Shown: positions 23,600-35,850, numbered from the stretch's first letter. The stretch: DNA of 64,000 nucleotides from Notospermus geniculatus (GCA_002633025.1 NMRB01000386.1:1-64000); one strand, 5' to 3'. Program-made: numbers and translations. The notes: generated by a model not told the origin, from the letters alone.

Positions 23600-24260
23600 A
23601 GAGAAAATTAGTTGTATGAAATGAAGCACTCAACGCAAGATCCACTTTGGCCATGGCAGACTTTGGTCAATCCTTGTGCAGTGTCTTTTTGAGAAAAAAA
23701 TTAGTTTTCTGAAATGAAAGATCAACACTGGATCCATTTAGGCCATGGTGCCCTTGAGCAGCTCAACAGGCTTCAGCAACTTTCAAAAGCTCCAATCTGA
23801 CTATAGTTTCCAAAGAACATCGATTTACAGTACGGGTCACAATTGACATCCCTAAATTCGCGTAAGTTACTCGTAAGTCACTCGTAACTTACGCAACAAC
23901 TCACGAGCTATGTTACGCGCAACTTACGAGGTGAGTTACGTGTGAGTTACGCGAATTTCGCTAGCTACGCAGTGATTTACGAGGCGAGTTACGCGATTGT
24001 GGCGAGTTACGCGGTGCGTTACGCGAAACCAAAGCCGTGAGTTGCTCGTAAGTTACGCGTAAGTTACGAGTAACTTACGCGAAGCCGTTGGGATGTCAAT
24101 TGTGACCTGTACTGTACCTGCTGTGTCTTATTTCAAGAAAAAATTACATGTAGTTCTCCCAGATGAAAGATTCAACAGTGGATCCATTTAGGCCATGGTG
24201 GACTCGGTACCCTTATGCAGCTTAGCAGGCTTCAGCAACTTCCAACGTGTCCAAGCTCCA
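23600..24260. repeat. Three diverged direct repeats around a MITE
   Basis: Copies near 23600, 23690 and 24127 share AAAAATTA...TGAAATGAAAGATCAACA, GGATCCATTTAGGCCATGGT and GGCTTCAGCAACTT. Between the second and third copies a TA-flanked MITE (23828-24114) has been inserted, so the duplication is older than the insertion. Confidence 0.65.
23828..24114. mobile_element. TA-flanked MITE filled with GTTACGCG-type repeats
   Basis: The termini are CAGTACGGGTCACAATTGAC and its complement (GTCAATTGTGACCTGTACTG), about 25 bp, with TA on each side (23826-23827, 24115-24116). The interior is made of short units such as GAGTTACGCG, GTAAGTTACGAG and CTCGTAACTTACG in both orientations, so it is CpG-rich and highly self-complementary. 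The TA duplication and CAGT ends suggest a Tc1/mariner or pogo-type origin. No coding sequence. Confidence 0.85.
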
Positions 24261-27092
24261 ACACAGGGTCAACACTGAGTCACCGTCCAGTTTCTCCATC
24301 CTCTGACCTCTGCAGCAAGGTTAAGCCAAATATGATTAAAGGATGAATTCAACGAAGAAGATCTCATCAGGATGACACAAGTTGCAATTGTCAACAGATC
24401 TCTGTGACTAATTAGGTTCCAAGGAGGACATGTCTGCCGTAGCATGCATCTAAACTAACCAATCAGGGCTGGTCATCCTGTCGGGTGGTTGAAGAGCAAT
24501 CGAAGGACACCGGACGTTGCCGGGAGCGATGCTGTGATTTGTTGAGTAATGTGTAGGAATGCGGACATTGGGGATGCGACGGTCCTGTTGCAATCGACAT
24601 GGAGGGGTGATCGGAATGTAAGATGAGGAGTGATTCAGTGTGATTGAAAGTCGATATGTTGGAGGTGATTTCATTCCTGCTGATGGTGTCGGTGGGAATG
24701 ACCATGACCAACCAACGGGGGAGCGCAATGGTTAGAGCATTGGACTCGTGATCGAGAGGCAGTGGGTTCAATACCTGGCTGAGCTGCCATGCTGTACTCT
24801 CAACTCTCAATCTCTTGTTTTGACGTTGATGTTCTTAGCTTCTGGAGAATTCTTCTGAATGGCGTTGGTCACCATCAACAGCCTATGTGTCATGGTGTGT
24901 TGCATACCCTAGCGGATATATTGGTTCGCTCCCTGCCATGGGCAGTTCTCATCAGTAGTCATTAATTCTTTGGTCTTACTCAGGGCTGTCGGATCGGATT
25001 TGGCTGAGTGGCCTATTGGAGTTGATAGCTGGGTGAATCGGAAGTTGATCAAGGTTGGTTGTTGAATGCTAGGGAAGGGCAAGGATGAGGCTTGGGGTTT
25101 GTTGGTGGCTGGTCGGATGTTGGAGTTGATTGCTCTGCGAATTCGAAATCAATCAAGATCAACTGCTGAATGCTTTAACAAATGCTGAGGATAGGCTTGG
25201 TGGTTTTCTGTTGACATCTTTGAGAATTGGTGTTGTTGCGGCCCGCATGGCTGGCAAGACTCAGTGGTCCTTCACTTCCAATCGTTGGTAGGATAGTCTC
25301 TGGCAAGGTTGCGGGGCAAGCTCAAGTTTTGTGGCTATATGGTTATGTGTTTACCCTCCAGTTCCATACCAGCACTTTTCACAATTCTCACAATATGGGC
25401 TTTTCAATACTTGACTTCTGTGTTATTCAACTCAGAAATTGCCGGAAGTCAGCAATGAATTGGGTTTGAAATTTTCAGTTGGTGCGGGCGTAGGTGAAGT
25501 GGTGTTACAAAAGATTCATGGCAATATCATAAAGGTGTTGAATAATAAAACAAGAGGCAATAGTTTCATGCTTTTGTTATGAAAACTTCAAAGTTTGATG
25601 CTGTCTCGTTTGGAGTGTACACGAGTGGTAATATCGGACATATTTGAAATTGCACATCCGCCGACGAGTACTTTGCTGAAATGTACATGGTGCTTGTTGT
25701 TGAGGTCCTTGACGTTACTTTTGTTGAGGACATTTTTGCAATATTTCCTGAAAGATTCAGTGCATGCACCCTGTACATACTCATGTACATATCCCTGTAT
25801 ATTCTTAGCGTGAATCAGAATACAGCTCCTTTAGTCATTTTCGGAGTTGCTGATTCGGAATTCTGGTGATACTTTTTGTCTGTGATACTTGTGGTACTTT
25901 TTGTCTGTGGTACCTGGGAGTCTGCGATCGGAAGTACTTTGTTTTTCATGGCGCGCAATTCGTGAGTCGCCTACTTTTATGAAACTGATACCATCACAAG
26001 TGCCTTGCTCTTGAGATGAGTGGTTCCAGCTCCTGTCGGTCAGAACATGTCAGAATACAGAAATCATGTGATTTTTGATCAGACTTTTTGAGTGCCTTTT
26101 ACTTTCAACTTTGGTCTTTTATTGTCTGTCAGCAGTGCTGTTCAGTCCATATTGGTCGATTTGGGCTCAGCTCAAATCACCTTCAAAAAGTTCAACGAGC
26201 AGTTATGCACAAAAGTCTCCTTGTCACCTATATACACTCGTCATATCATCTCCTAAATCAAAGCATGTCCCGTATATCCTTCCAATCTGATTTCACAGCA
26301 CATAAATCCACAAGTGTTCTGAAATTTCAAATGGATATTCCCGACGGACACCATCCACGGGGCTACAGTCAGCGCTGATGCGTCCCTTCCATTACTTTGA
26401 AAATAATATTCCCAATGGCTCTAGATTACCAGTGAAATTTATTTCATTTTCGTCTACGAGTGTAAAAGCCCATTTGCGCTGTCGCCAGAGCGGCAACAGA
26501 CCTCATGGTCATTAAGCAAATGGGAGAACACCTAGTGCAGGGGTTTCAAAGTCATCTATAATTTAGATTTGTGGGTTGGGAAATTGAAAGTAATTTGTCT
26601 GATTTGCTTGCAAGTTGATGGCGATACTAAAGTGCATCAGTTGTGTGGGGGATTAGGGGATGTGCCGTGTCTCAAGTCGCTAGAGACCGACTTGACTCAG
26701 ACTTTAGATCCTACAGTTGATTCAGAATTAGCTGTTGCCGTAGCTTGCTGTCGACCCCTCACATCCAAGTAAACAGACCTGCTGTCCATGTGAGGTGCTG
26801 GGAAACCTGCCTGATGTCACTGAATGATCAACAAGGGCTGTCAGATTGCCTGTGCATTGATCTGTTATTGTTTACCTGTTACGTAGTACATTTCAGCTAT
26901 TGAAATATGCTGGTTCACCAAGGCTAACACTTTCCTCAAATGTGACATCCGGACGGGTTTTCCTGGACTGCCTCACAAATAGTCACAAGAAAATGTGCCA
27001 TGGTGAATTTGACCTGTATCTGTCCATTTTGTATTTGCTTGAAAAGCACATTCTTCACCAAGTTCAGATCTAACCGATACAAACATATTTAT
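24261..27092. other. Intron 1 stretch, nothing else recognised
   Basis: Apart from the tRNA-like head at 24716-24785 and a short duplication of ACTTTTTGTCTGTG at about 25868-25910, I see no element or gene. Confidence 0.4.
24716..24785 (+). mobile_element. tRNA-like SINE head
   Basis: GGGGGAGCGCAATGGTTAGA resembles box A and GGGTTCAATACC resembles box B, at the spacing of a tRNA. The sequence between them (TTGGACTCGTGATCGAGAGG) resembles an anticodon arm. The acceptor stem does not close, so a SINE head or tRNA pseudogene is more likely than a tRNA gene. The similar GGACTCGYGA phrase occurs at 61487-61562. Confidence 0.6.
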
Positions 27093-27258
27093 CAGGGGCA
27101 GATTTGGGAAAAGGGGGCGCCCTGTGCTACTAAACATTGAAATCTGCGGTGAATTTCACTGAGATTTGCTCCAAATTCCAGAATTTCATGGTCAATTTTA
27201 AAGATTTTGTTGGTCAAAAGGGGGCCACATGCCCCCGTGCCCCCTGGATCTGTGCCTG
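27093..27258. mobile_element. hAT-type MITE, CAGGGGCAGAT termini (copy 2)
   Basis: The left end is CAGGGGCAGATTTGGG and the right end is CCCCTGGATCTGTGCCTG, an imperfect inverted repeat matching the element at 3303-3483. The two share GTCAATTTTAAAGATTTT and AATTTCAC/AAATTTC-rich inner sequence. No clear target duplication is visible, so this is an older or eroded copy. Confidence 0.7.
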
Positions 27259-27732
27259 CTTGTGTAACCTGTGGAAGGTGACCCATCAGTTGCAAATGAC
27301 GACGCTGATGCTGGAATGACAGGGTTAATGACGTTCAGAAAGTGGCTGAAACTGCAAATGCACGCTTCTGTACATTTGTCGATTTCAGCCAATCAGTGCA
27401 CATGAACTGCCAACCCCTTCATTGACGGTGTATGGCCGTTATTGCACAGCATGTCAATTGTCATTGAATGGCATTCACATTACCATTGGGATTGAGATTG
27501 CACAAAGATGTATAACGTACTCAGGCATGGCAGAATGAGCCTTTAATTAAAATTTATTGCCTGATCTCATATAGTGGCAATAATCGTTATGGTTACTGGT
27601 CAGTAACTGAATGATGCTGGATTTACATCTATCATTTTGAGGTGTCAAGGGTGGAAGTTGGATTTTATTGATGGTTTGTTTCTCTGTATTTCCCAGTTGT
27701 CAAGTCGCTGCTTATTCCCTCAGACAATAGAC

Positions 27733-27972
27733 CGTTCTCAAATTGACGTAAACAAGAAAGATCTGCGCACTGCTGCTGAAATGGCAACCACAACCTCGGT
27801 CTGAAACTGAATGACGTGACGCAGAGAACCCCACGACAGTGACGTTGAAGACGTTGCTTCAGAGTCGACTTTTGCTGAATCGTGGATTCAGCGTCATATC
27901 AGCTGGTTTCAGATCGAGGTTGTGGTTGCGATTTCAGCAGAGGTGTGCAGATCTCCGAATTCGAGAATCGTC
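27733..27972. mobile_element. MITE with long (about 55-80 bp) inverted repeats
   Basis: The left arm contains AGATCTGCGCACTGCTGCTG, AAATGGCAACCACAACCTCG and GTCTGAAAC. The right arm is the reverse complement (GTTTCAGATCGAGGTTGTGG, then TTTCAGCAGAGGTGTGCAGA). Good pairing covers about 52 bp, and weaker pairing extends outward to TTCTCAAATT/AATTCGAGAA. Such long arms without a gene fit a foldback-type element. No target duplication is defined. Confidence 0.72.
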
Positions 27973-30054
27973 TATAGCAGGGAAACACTCACAGATGGGG
28001 AATATTCAGAAACGTTACACCTGCGACAAACCCTGTGAACACATGATTTCGATGGAAAGCAGTCGCTTTAAAAAATCTTTGGTATGCCTTGGAGAGCAGG
28101 AAATATTGAAGATCAGCCGTTTAGTTGGTTGGCAAAGTTTCAGATAACTTAAATGTCTCTAGCCATTTGCGTCAGTCACCAACTCCCATTTGCCGCAGAA
28201 ATATGGACTTTTTCAATGCCGAGAAAGTGACGGATAATATCCTATACCATAATCCATTAAAAAAGCTAATCAGATCAGATTATCCTGGGGTTAGTTTTTT
28301 GCAAAAGGGTTTGTTTGACCATATGACTCATGGAAACTGATGAATTCTTAAAGGAGCAGCAAAAACATCTGATCACGGAAACTTTGGACACAGCACGCAA
28401 AATCTTAAGTATTTTTCCTCGATGTAAGAAAAAGGAAAGGCTTTAGAAACCATTCAATGTACGCGTGCACGAAATCCCGCAATAAAACATGGCTAAAACT
28501 TGTTGAGATCCTAGGTGGCTTGTCGGCGTGATTCACAAGCAGTAGACTCAAGAAGCAAAAGCCCTGCAGCTAACGAAGTAATTAGCGTTAAAAAGCAACA
28601 CGCAATAAATGAACAAAGTCGGCCGCGGCTTAGTGCTTGATCTTTCTGAGTGGTAGAATAGGCGGCTGTGAGTTTCAGGATGACGTGACCAAATCATACT
28701 GTACATGGCTATAGGCTTGATGTGTGCTGGTGCATTTCATGTTGGGATGAAATCGACATTGACCGTGCTGTTACTTTGCATCTATGCGATTTTTCTGTGC
28801 GTAGATGTTTAGCCACGGTGGGAAAAATCCTGTTGAAATGTGATTTTGCGAGACGGAGGGTAGGATAGCGTGAGTAGAGGTGTCGTGTTTTTTAAGCTTT
28901 CTTTGATTTTTTTAGTTTTTGTTTTTTTAATTGAACAAAAGTGATAAAATGTCAAAAAGTGGGGAAAATCCAGAGTGAAATTTGAACAAAAAGTCGTCGC
29001 AAACCTGACTCATGCGTCTACGAGTTACCGGGCGTGTCTTATAAAAAATGCAGAAAAAACGTGGCACTCTTGCATTAATCATATCATAATGAACACGACT
29101 CGATGCTCTTCCAAGGGAATTCAGGACGAGCGGTTCATGATCGGCCAATCGTTTCAAGTTGATGTATTGACTCAGCATCGGCGTTGACATTCCTGCGCAA
29201 ATTTCAATTTCGTCGGAGAAAAAATTCTGAGTGAAGTCGAAATGTTTCTTGAGATTGAACGCAGTGTGGTCTCAGAGATGCAAGCTGGGAAGAAAATCTG
29301 GTGCTGATGTACCAACAGTGCATTCAAAATAAGATGTCACATAAAAAAACAGCCGATTTTGCTCGGTTGCAGTCACAACGCTTGCAGATATTGCTTTTGA
29401 AGTCGGAGGCAGATAGACGGAGTGGGAGGAAGTACCTCCAGATGCATTCCTTCACTTTCTGCCTTGCTAATGACACTGGTATCTAATGAATTGCTGGTAT
29501 GGGGTGGTGTAGCGCAGGGCTCAGGTGTCAAGGTGCGTCTTGTTCAAAACACCTGGTTGTACTGAAGTTACAAGTGGACAGAATGTTACTGATTCACATC
29601 TCAATAAGTGTCGATTTCACTCTAATTCGTACTGGGAGGCTGTGCATTACATGAAGAGAGCTGTACATATAGAGGGGTCAAGTTATGTTGAAATCCTCCA
29701 GGTTCCTGTGCATGGATGAAAATGTGTGCATTTTGTACTGGAAAATGTGCATATGTTTGGCATTTTTAAAGTGAAATGGAATCGTCCCGCATCGCAGTCA
29801 AGTTGGACTAGGTTTCACCTACATCTCATGTACGTTGTCTATGATGACTGTAGTCATCTTGCCATGAAACTGGTTCACATTTTGGATACTTTGATCATCC
29901 AACTGAGAAACAGTCTCAGGAATCTATTAGTAATCATTATCTTGTTAAAGGTGATAATTCCATCGTTAGTGCGTTTGGTGTCGGCTTAGGTGCAGCTGGA
30001 AGTCTACCTTGTCACTGGTCCGCCATTGTAGAGGCAAAGTCTGTGCTACACCAT
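27973..30054. other. Intron 1 stretch, no gene recognised
   Basis: Short ORFs without domains. A T-rich tract lies at about 28885-28930. GTAATTAGCGTT at about 28579 resembles the motif in the 13-kb TAATTA-rich segment. Nothing else is supported. Confidence 0.4.
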
Positions 30055-30340
30055 GGATGTCAGAGTGGTACAGTGGAAACATCAGCACCTCTCACCACTG
30101 AGGTTTGGGTTCAATTCTCAGTCAGACCCATTCTTCATGTGATAGAGAGGGCGGCTCTCTTTGACAGAGCAGATTTTCTCCGGGCACTCTGGTTTCCTCC
30201 TGCTGTACATTTATTGGCCCAATGTTGTCTCTACAGGGTGGGCCAGAGAAAGTGTCCCTCGAACAATACGAAAACAATAAATGCTATTGTTCGAAGGACA
30301 ATATCTCTGGCCCACCCTGTAGAGCAAATAATGCCATTTT
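30055..30340 (+). mobile_element. tRNA-headed SINE with GGTTTCCTCC domain, interrupted (copy 3)
   Basis: The head is TCAGAGTGGTACAGTGGAAA with box B GGTTCAATTC. The core has GTGATAGAGAGGGCGGCTCT, TTTGACAGAGCAGATTTTCT and CCTCCTGCTGTACATTT. Near its 3' end it is split by an 86-bp mariner-type MITE (30234-30319), after which the tail resumes as GAGCAAATAATGCC, comparable to GAGCCAATAATAAT in the copy at 57841. Confidence 0.82.
30234..30319. mobile_element. Mariner-type MITE nested in a SINE
   Basis: The element is 86 bp, with arms CAGGGTGGGCCAGAGAAAGT and a right end TATCTCTGGCCCACCCTG. The arms run inward through TCGAACAATA/TATTGTTCGA, so nearly the whole element is one hairpin. It is flanked by TA on both sides (30232-30233, 30320-30321). 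CAGGGTGGGCC termini with TA duplication are typical of mariner-like elements. It has no coding capacity. Confidence 0.85.
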
Positions 30341-31067
30341 GGCGATCCCCTCTAACTCGAATACCCCATCCCCAAAGGTTACTAAAGGAGATTGCGACCA
30401 TGTCCCACCAGCTCCAAACATCCATCCAGATCTTTAGATATCATTCTGTACCCAACGTGAATATGAAAAAGAAAGTGACTTGTTTTCCAAATATTTTTGT
30501 GGCTTTGAATCCAGGCACCTTCTTGTCTCGACTTTTCCCTCCACGCCTTTTCCCTCCACTCCGGGAGAGAGTAATTTCACGGTCTGATGAAAAACCACAA
30601 ATCATTCACCCACGTCATGTCATCTACAGAAAGAAAACCTGAACACCTTTGATTTTTTTCAAAATATCAAACAAGATATGACAAAGATTGCAAGTTTATC
30701 AAAGTTAGGACATTTTCGCTTTCAAATGTTATCATACACATTAGATGCTATTTATTCAAAGGGTATGACCTGGCTGTTCATTGATATGAATTGGTTACGG
30801 TCTGGTTCACTTGGTGTATGAGTACTAAGTTCCATGCATTGAAATGAGACGCTATTTTGGCGGTAATGATGACGGCGTATAATGACAAGATAACGTATTA
30901 TGAAATTGGGACATGATGGACCTATCAGTCAAATTTAAACACACCATTTGGGGCAATTGAGGCTAGAAATCAAGTTGCTATCATGTGAATTTGTTTACGA
31001 CCGAATTTCGGAATTTCGTTCCATTTAAAGGGAACTGGAAACAAATGATGGTGCAAGTGGCAAAAAA

Positions 31068-31253
31068 TGTGACCCGCTCTAGCAAAACTAGGCACAAGTC
31101 ACAACCGAGGAAAGGGTAAACGGCCTTACAACACAACCGCTGAAATGTACATCTCTGCAGGGTGGCAATAGTAGTGGACAGCAGTGTTGAGTAAACTGAT
31201 GACCAATGATGATCACCTGCAATATGCGCCTACTTTTGCTAGATCGGGTCACA
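31068..31253. mobile_element. MITE with TGTGACCCGCTC inverted repeats (copy 1)
   Basis: The element is 186 bp. The left end is TGTGACCCGCTCTAGCAAAA and the right end is TTTGCTAGATCGGGTCACA. The interior has GCTGAAATGTACATCTCTGC, AATAGTAGTGGACAGCAGTG and GAGTAAACTGATGACCAATG, shared with copies at 35851, 53618 and 59340. Flanks are A-rich and the target duplication is not resolved. Confidence 0.85.
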
Positions 31254-32609
31254 AATAATACCAAGATGAAATTGACACGCCATTCATGAGGGGTTAACTC
31301 AAAGACAGTCTTCATTTATTGTATTACCTTCATGATGAGTCCCTTAAGGGAAAGGGTCCCAAGATCAATGGCCCCTCTTACTCATAAAGGGCCACACTAT
31401 TCGCTATTATCTTGATTATCCACGGAAGCCTGAACAAGTCCCCGCTAACAGCAACAGGGGCAGTGGAGCGGTGAAGACAAAAGGAGGGCCGCGAGATATG
31501 GGTTATTATGATCGAGAACGTGTATGTGGAAATTGGCAGTGATTGTGTATTCCGCGATGGGGATGAAAGGCATGGGTAGTCATGAGTGAAATTGGGTATA
31601 GGGGGCGCTATGGGTCAGTCGGCGTGGTTTGTTAAAGTTAAGGACTTGGGTGTGAGGCTTCGATGAATGATCGCCAGGACTGATCCCTTATGCATTGTAT
31701 TGTAATCATACATTCTCCAACACTGGGGTGAAAGGCAAAACTACGGTAATGCAGAATGATGCAATCACCACCGGTGTCGCCGGCTGGTGACAAAAAGTGG
31801 CATCGTGGCCCTGTAAGGAGCATAGCAGCTGATCTACAGACAAAATGTCAGCTTCTTTCCTCTCATTTATCTTTGCCTTCAAAATGTAACTATTTTACTT
31901 ATCATTATTCTAACCTTTGTTCATTTCAGGTAAGTTTCCAGATGTTCATTCACGTTTCCATGAAGTTCTGGTAGAAAGGTAGGGTGCATGTTTAAGATGC
32001 AAGGAAGACATTTTACTCTTGTAAAACATGAAGAACAGGCGTGTTGCTAGCCTCTCCTGCACACTTTAGTCCTGAATAACAGACTTCTTCTTTGAACATC
32101 CAGTCACATCAGCGGATATCCAACACAGAGTGCCACACCCCGGTTGGGGTCGAAAATTTGCAAAATTCGGAGACCATGTGACAAGTTTCTGGCATTTTAC
32201 AAGATTTTTTCACGTATTTTTTTTTTGACAAATTGGTCGTGGCACTGAAATGGCTATCAGATGCATTCCTTTGCAAGGAACAAATATTTGTAACTGACGA
32301 TATCAAACCTGAGAGGACAAGTGAGACATATTTCTCATTAAGAAGCTTCGCCACTAATTAGATTCCAAGGTGATAAACTGACGCTGCTGTGTCATAGCTC
32401 GTTAACTTAACGAGCTTGGCTGGAGCGATTAGAAGGGTTATGAATATATAAGACAGTATTTCGTGGAATTTATGAATAGGTATCAAATTTGGCTCTAGAA
32501 GATGATGTTTCTGAGAAATTGAATTTCATTTCTTGGTTGTTTATCAGGATGGCCTCCAGACTGTCAAAGACAGGAAAGATATGAAGTCTGTTGCAATTTA
32601 GGCAACGGT
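31254..32609. other. Intron 1 stretch with one dispersed short repeat
   Basis: The segment 32138-32174 (CCCCGGTTGGGGTCGAAAAT then TTGCAAAATTCGGAGAC) is nearly repeated at 45419-45455. Its flanks are unlike each other, so it may be the end of an unrecognised element. A perfect 10-bp inverted repeat, AGCTCGTTAA/TTAACGAGCT, lies at 32396-32416. No gene seen. Confidence 0.45.
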
Positions 32610-32860
32610 GAGACAGCTCCGACCTAAGTTGGTCCAGTGCTATAGTACATTTTCTGTGCATAATGTACAGCAGTCTTGCGAATGTATGAAATTCCATTTC
32701 AGTCGAGGAGAGACTGTTTCAGCTTAGCTTGGTGCAGTGCCATAGTGCATTTTGTGTGCATAATGCATTGCAATCGTGCAAATGAGTGAGACAGTTTCAA
32801 CCTAATTTGATCCAGTGCCGTGGTACATTTTATGTGCATAATGTACAGCAGTCTTGCATC
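32610..32860. repeat. Tandem repeat, three units of about 80-100 bp
   Basis: Units start at 32610, 32710 and 32788 with GAGACAG/CTGTTTCARCC. Each contains GTCCAGTGCTATAGTACATT-like sequence and TGTGCATAATGTACAGCAGT. The third unit is shorter, so the period varies. No open frame of note. Confidence 0.75.
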
Positions 32861-35283
32861 TTCTCCATATAAATCTCATCTTGTGCAACAAGTGACTTGA
32901 CTTTCCAACAGTTGCTTGCCGCTGTAATTGATGTGATTTTAATGAAGTCCCGGGACAGGATAGATGATAATTTTATACGACTTCAGCGGGAAGTGATGCC
33001 GGCAATCTGTTGAAGTACCATTCGATGCGAAGCTTCGTGGCACTTCCGAGATTTGCTTCTCCTGAATATTCATGATCTGGTATTTATCCAGCGAATGACA
33101 AACAACGATCTGAATCCACTTCAATTATCTTAGCGCCGTTGGACTGGTTCAGCATTTTGCCATAGGTCATTATAGTCCCTTTAACTTGGGTGGCGAGTAG
33201 AAAATTCTTTGAAAAGGATATGCAAAAAAAAATCAAGGATCTCAGGGGGACAGGTGTGAGATGTTTCCACTGTACCACTCTGACAGCGCGGCGGTCGACA
33301 AAGACACTTGAAAAATATACCGATTGCATGTCTGCCACCCGCACCATACTCTTTTTAATTACCGCGACATTGTTACAACTCTTGTACGAATCGGGTGAAA
33401 AACGACACCAACATGGGTGTAAGTAAACTGAAATTGATCGCGGTAATTTTCGCCATTGTTCGTCAAGTCGTTTGCGATGTAATTGAAACCTTAGAGAGCT
33501 CTCTTAGGAGGAGAGGATGTTCAAGTACGCCGTCGGTCCACCGTTTGGTACATAACGAAACGACAGCTGCTCACGATGAGCGATGTGTACTGCATATTAT
33601 TGTCGTCGACAAATCTTTCCAAATTTTGCCGTTAAATTTAGGGCAGTGGTTCCGCCATCAGGAAGAAGGAAGGACACCCTACAAAATAAAAACCGTCGAC
33701 AAATAGCCCTGCTCTGTTGCCCCAGTTAGAAAACTGTCCACACTGGATAAATCGACTGTGTGTATACCGTCTTTCACTGATTTTTAGCTGAACTCCAAAC
33801 CCCCTGGGCTTAGTTTGATCTCCATACAATCTCCCCATTCACTTCCAGTGCAACCATTTCAATAACGCCACCAAATCAAATATCTCGTATTTGCATTTGA
33901 CGTGTCCGTTGGCGAAAGTAGAATTGTCGTCCTGATGGCCGGGGATAGACCGTGCCGGTGTGTATTCAACTAAAACATAGTCTACATACGCAAACACGAT
34001 GGATTCCGTTTGCAGAATCCGTTTATGGACTCCATGTCCACTCGGCTTCCGTGACGGAGCCCAATACCTGAGCAACAGAGACTCGGGTACATAGAAACGG
34101 AGGAATCGGATGCAAATAGTCATGTCGGGGTTATTTTATATTTGTACCGTCCTTACTGACACGATGCAGTTTGTTTGTAGAACGGCTGACCACCTGGGCT
34201 GCTGGGACAACCCTGGGACTCGATGAATTTGCAGTTTGCCGAAAACTGCTCCAGATGGATGCATGACGGCCAGGGAACTATTGAGGTAGAAAAACACTTT
34301 AAAAGGGGCAGTATCTTTGAGGAGTACATGTAAAATCTGTGCCTTGTGTAGCCTGGTCCCAGTGGTTTTTTTCGAACTTCATTTCCTGTGTGGTATCTTG
34401 GGAAATCTCCTGACCAATCAATCCCGATCGCGATTGTAAAAAAGGAGACGTTGGAAATTCAGTTAGAATCTTACAGCAGATTCCTCCACTCATTGATTTT
34501 GTCACAGATGGCATATCTTGATATAAGTGCCCGATGTATAAATAGAAATTACTACGGATATTTCTCGCTATAAATCCTGCCCTTAGGGCCGGATTGTCAT
34601 GTCTGATGCTTTCGGAGGAATCAAATTCCACAGCGACGAAGTCACATCGCGGAAGATTGCAGATCAGAATGACGGTACAATTTCTGTTGGTCATCGTCAT
34701 CGACGTATATAAGCCTCGCGAGCGTTTACCTTCCGAGGAATTATTTGCTAATCGCAAAAGGTATTTGAAATTTGAGACAATCGTCTGATTCTCACAGCCC
34801 CGATTTTAAGAGCGGGCGTAAAGTTGCCGTCGGCATTCATTCATAGTAGTCTCTGCACACACCCTTTATCTTTTTCGCATATTCCTACCCGTGCACTTGA
34901 GAATTTGTTTGAGAGTTGTTCAACAGACTGAGGAAGAGCAACTGTACCATTTTCAATGTCAATATTTTTCCGGTTTAGAATTTTGAGGTCTGTGATATAC
35001 CTGGGGTGATAACACACGGAAATATCTTGTACGGTTTGAACTACAAGATAAGATTGAAATATCAAGTACCACCCCAGGGAGGTCTGTGTACGTGCACTGG
35101 CCCCAAAACACGTGACATCCTGTACCCAGGAGTAAAGTTTTGCCCCGAGGACTCAGATAGAACAACGGATGGCGTTCTTCCTGATAAACAATGTGGTAGT
35201 AAAGTTCCTTGCCCAAGGACACAAGAAGGTGCCATATTCTGCAGGAAAATTATTCTGTGGGACCTCACATGCCAGACACTTCG
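32861..35283. other. Intron 1 stretch, no gene recognised
   Basis: It contains a SINE head fragment (33252-33285). At about 35180-35240 the minus strand reads TGTCCTTGGGCAAGGAACTT, a phrase common in SINE 3' parts, so an old SINE may lie there. The cysteine-containing open frame 35006-35368 overlaps this and shows no known domain. Confidence 0.4.
33252..33285 (-). mobile_element. SINE head fragment (minus strand)
   Basis: On the minus strand it reads TCAGAGTGGTACAGTGGAAA then CATCTCACAC, matching the head of the SINE at 30055. Only the head and a few bases beyond are recognisable, so this is a fragment. Confidence 0.6.
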
Positions 35284-35447
35284 GCCAGAGGACACCTCTC
35301 TTTTAATGTCCTCAGTGGAGAGGTGTCCGCTGCCAGAGCTCAGTTCTAAATATTTCTATTCATTTTGACCTCTGTAGTCCAGACACCTCTCAATTAAGGA
35401 CAGCATCTGCCAGTCCCAAAGGTGTCCTTAATAGAGAGGTTCCATTG
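35284..35447. mobile_element. Pogo/Tigger-type MITE, truncated and reversed
   Basis: The right end GAGAGGTTCCATTG and the interior (CAGAGGACACCTCTCT, ATTTCTATTCATTTTGACCT, GGACAGCATCTGCCAGTCCC) match the reverse complement of the element at 35969-36146. The left terminal repeat is absent. It lies 400 bp from the nested copy. Confidence 0.78.
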
Positions 35448-35850
35448 TGTAGTCAATCCTGCTCTCCCTAAATTACTTCAGGCGATGTTAAAATCTATAA
35501 CCACATCTGAAAATGAGGTGCCTATCTGAAAAATTATCAGAAAATGAATCTGCTATCTGTAAAAAAGGAGATGGCTGTCAGCACATGATAGCCGAGTACT
35601 TCAGGGTTAGCCTATGCAGGCCTAGACGATAAGATAATAAATATTGTACAGAAGTTTTTCGTGATTATTTTGCGATGTTATCATTGATGCTGACAGCTAG
35701 TCATCACATCAAGTTTTAGGTTGAGATATATTACCTCTGTGAAAAATCAGTGGTGGGTGTGTAGGCCTACAGTGTGTCTCAAAAAACTGCATTGACCTAG
35801 ATTAACACTTACCAATAGGAACACCAGCAAACGTTACACTGTCTCTAAAA

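Noticed and set aside
30043-30642. 199-residue open frame
   Set aside because: It is made of a SINE and a nested MITE followed by unique sequence without a domain.
35006-35368. 120-residue frame with several cysteines
   Set aside because: The cysteine spacing matches no domain I know, and it overlaps SINE-like and pogo-MITE sequence on the other strand.
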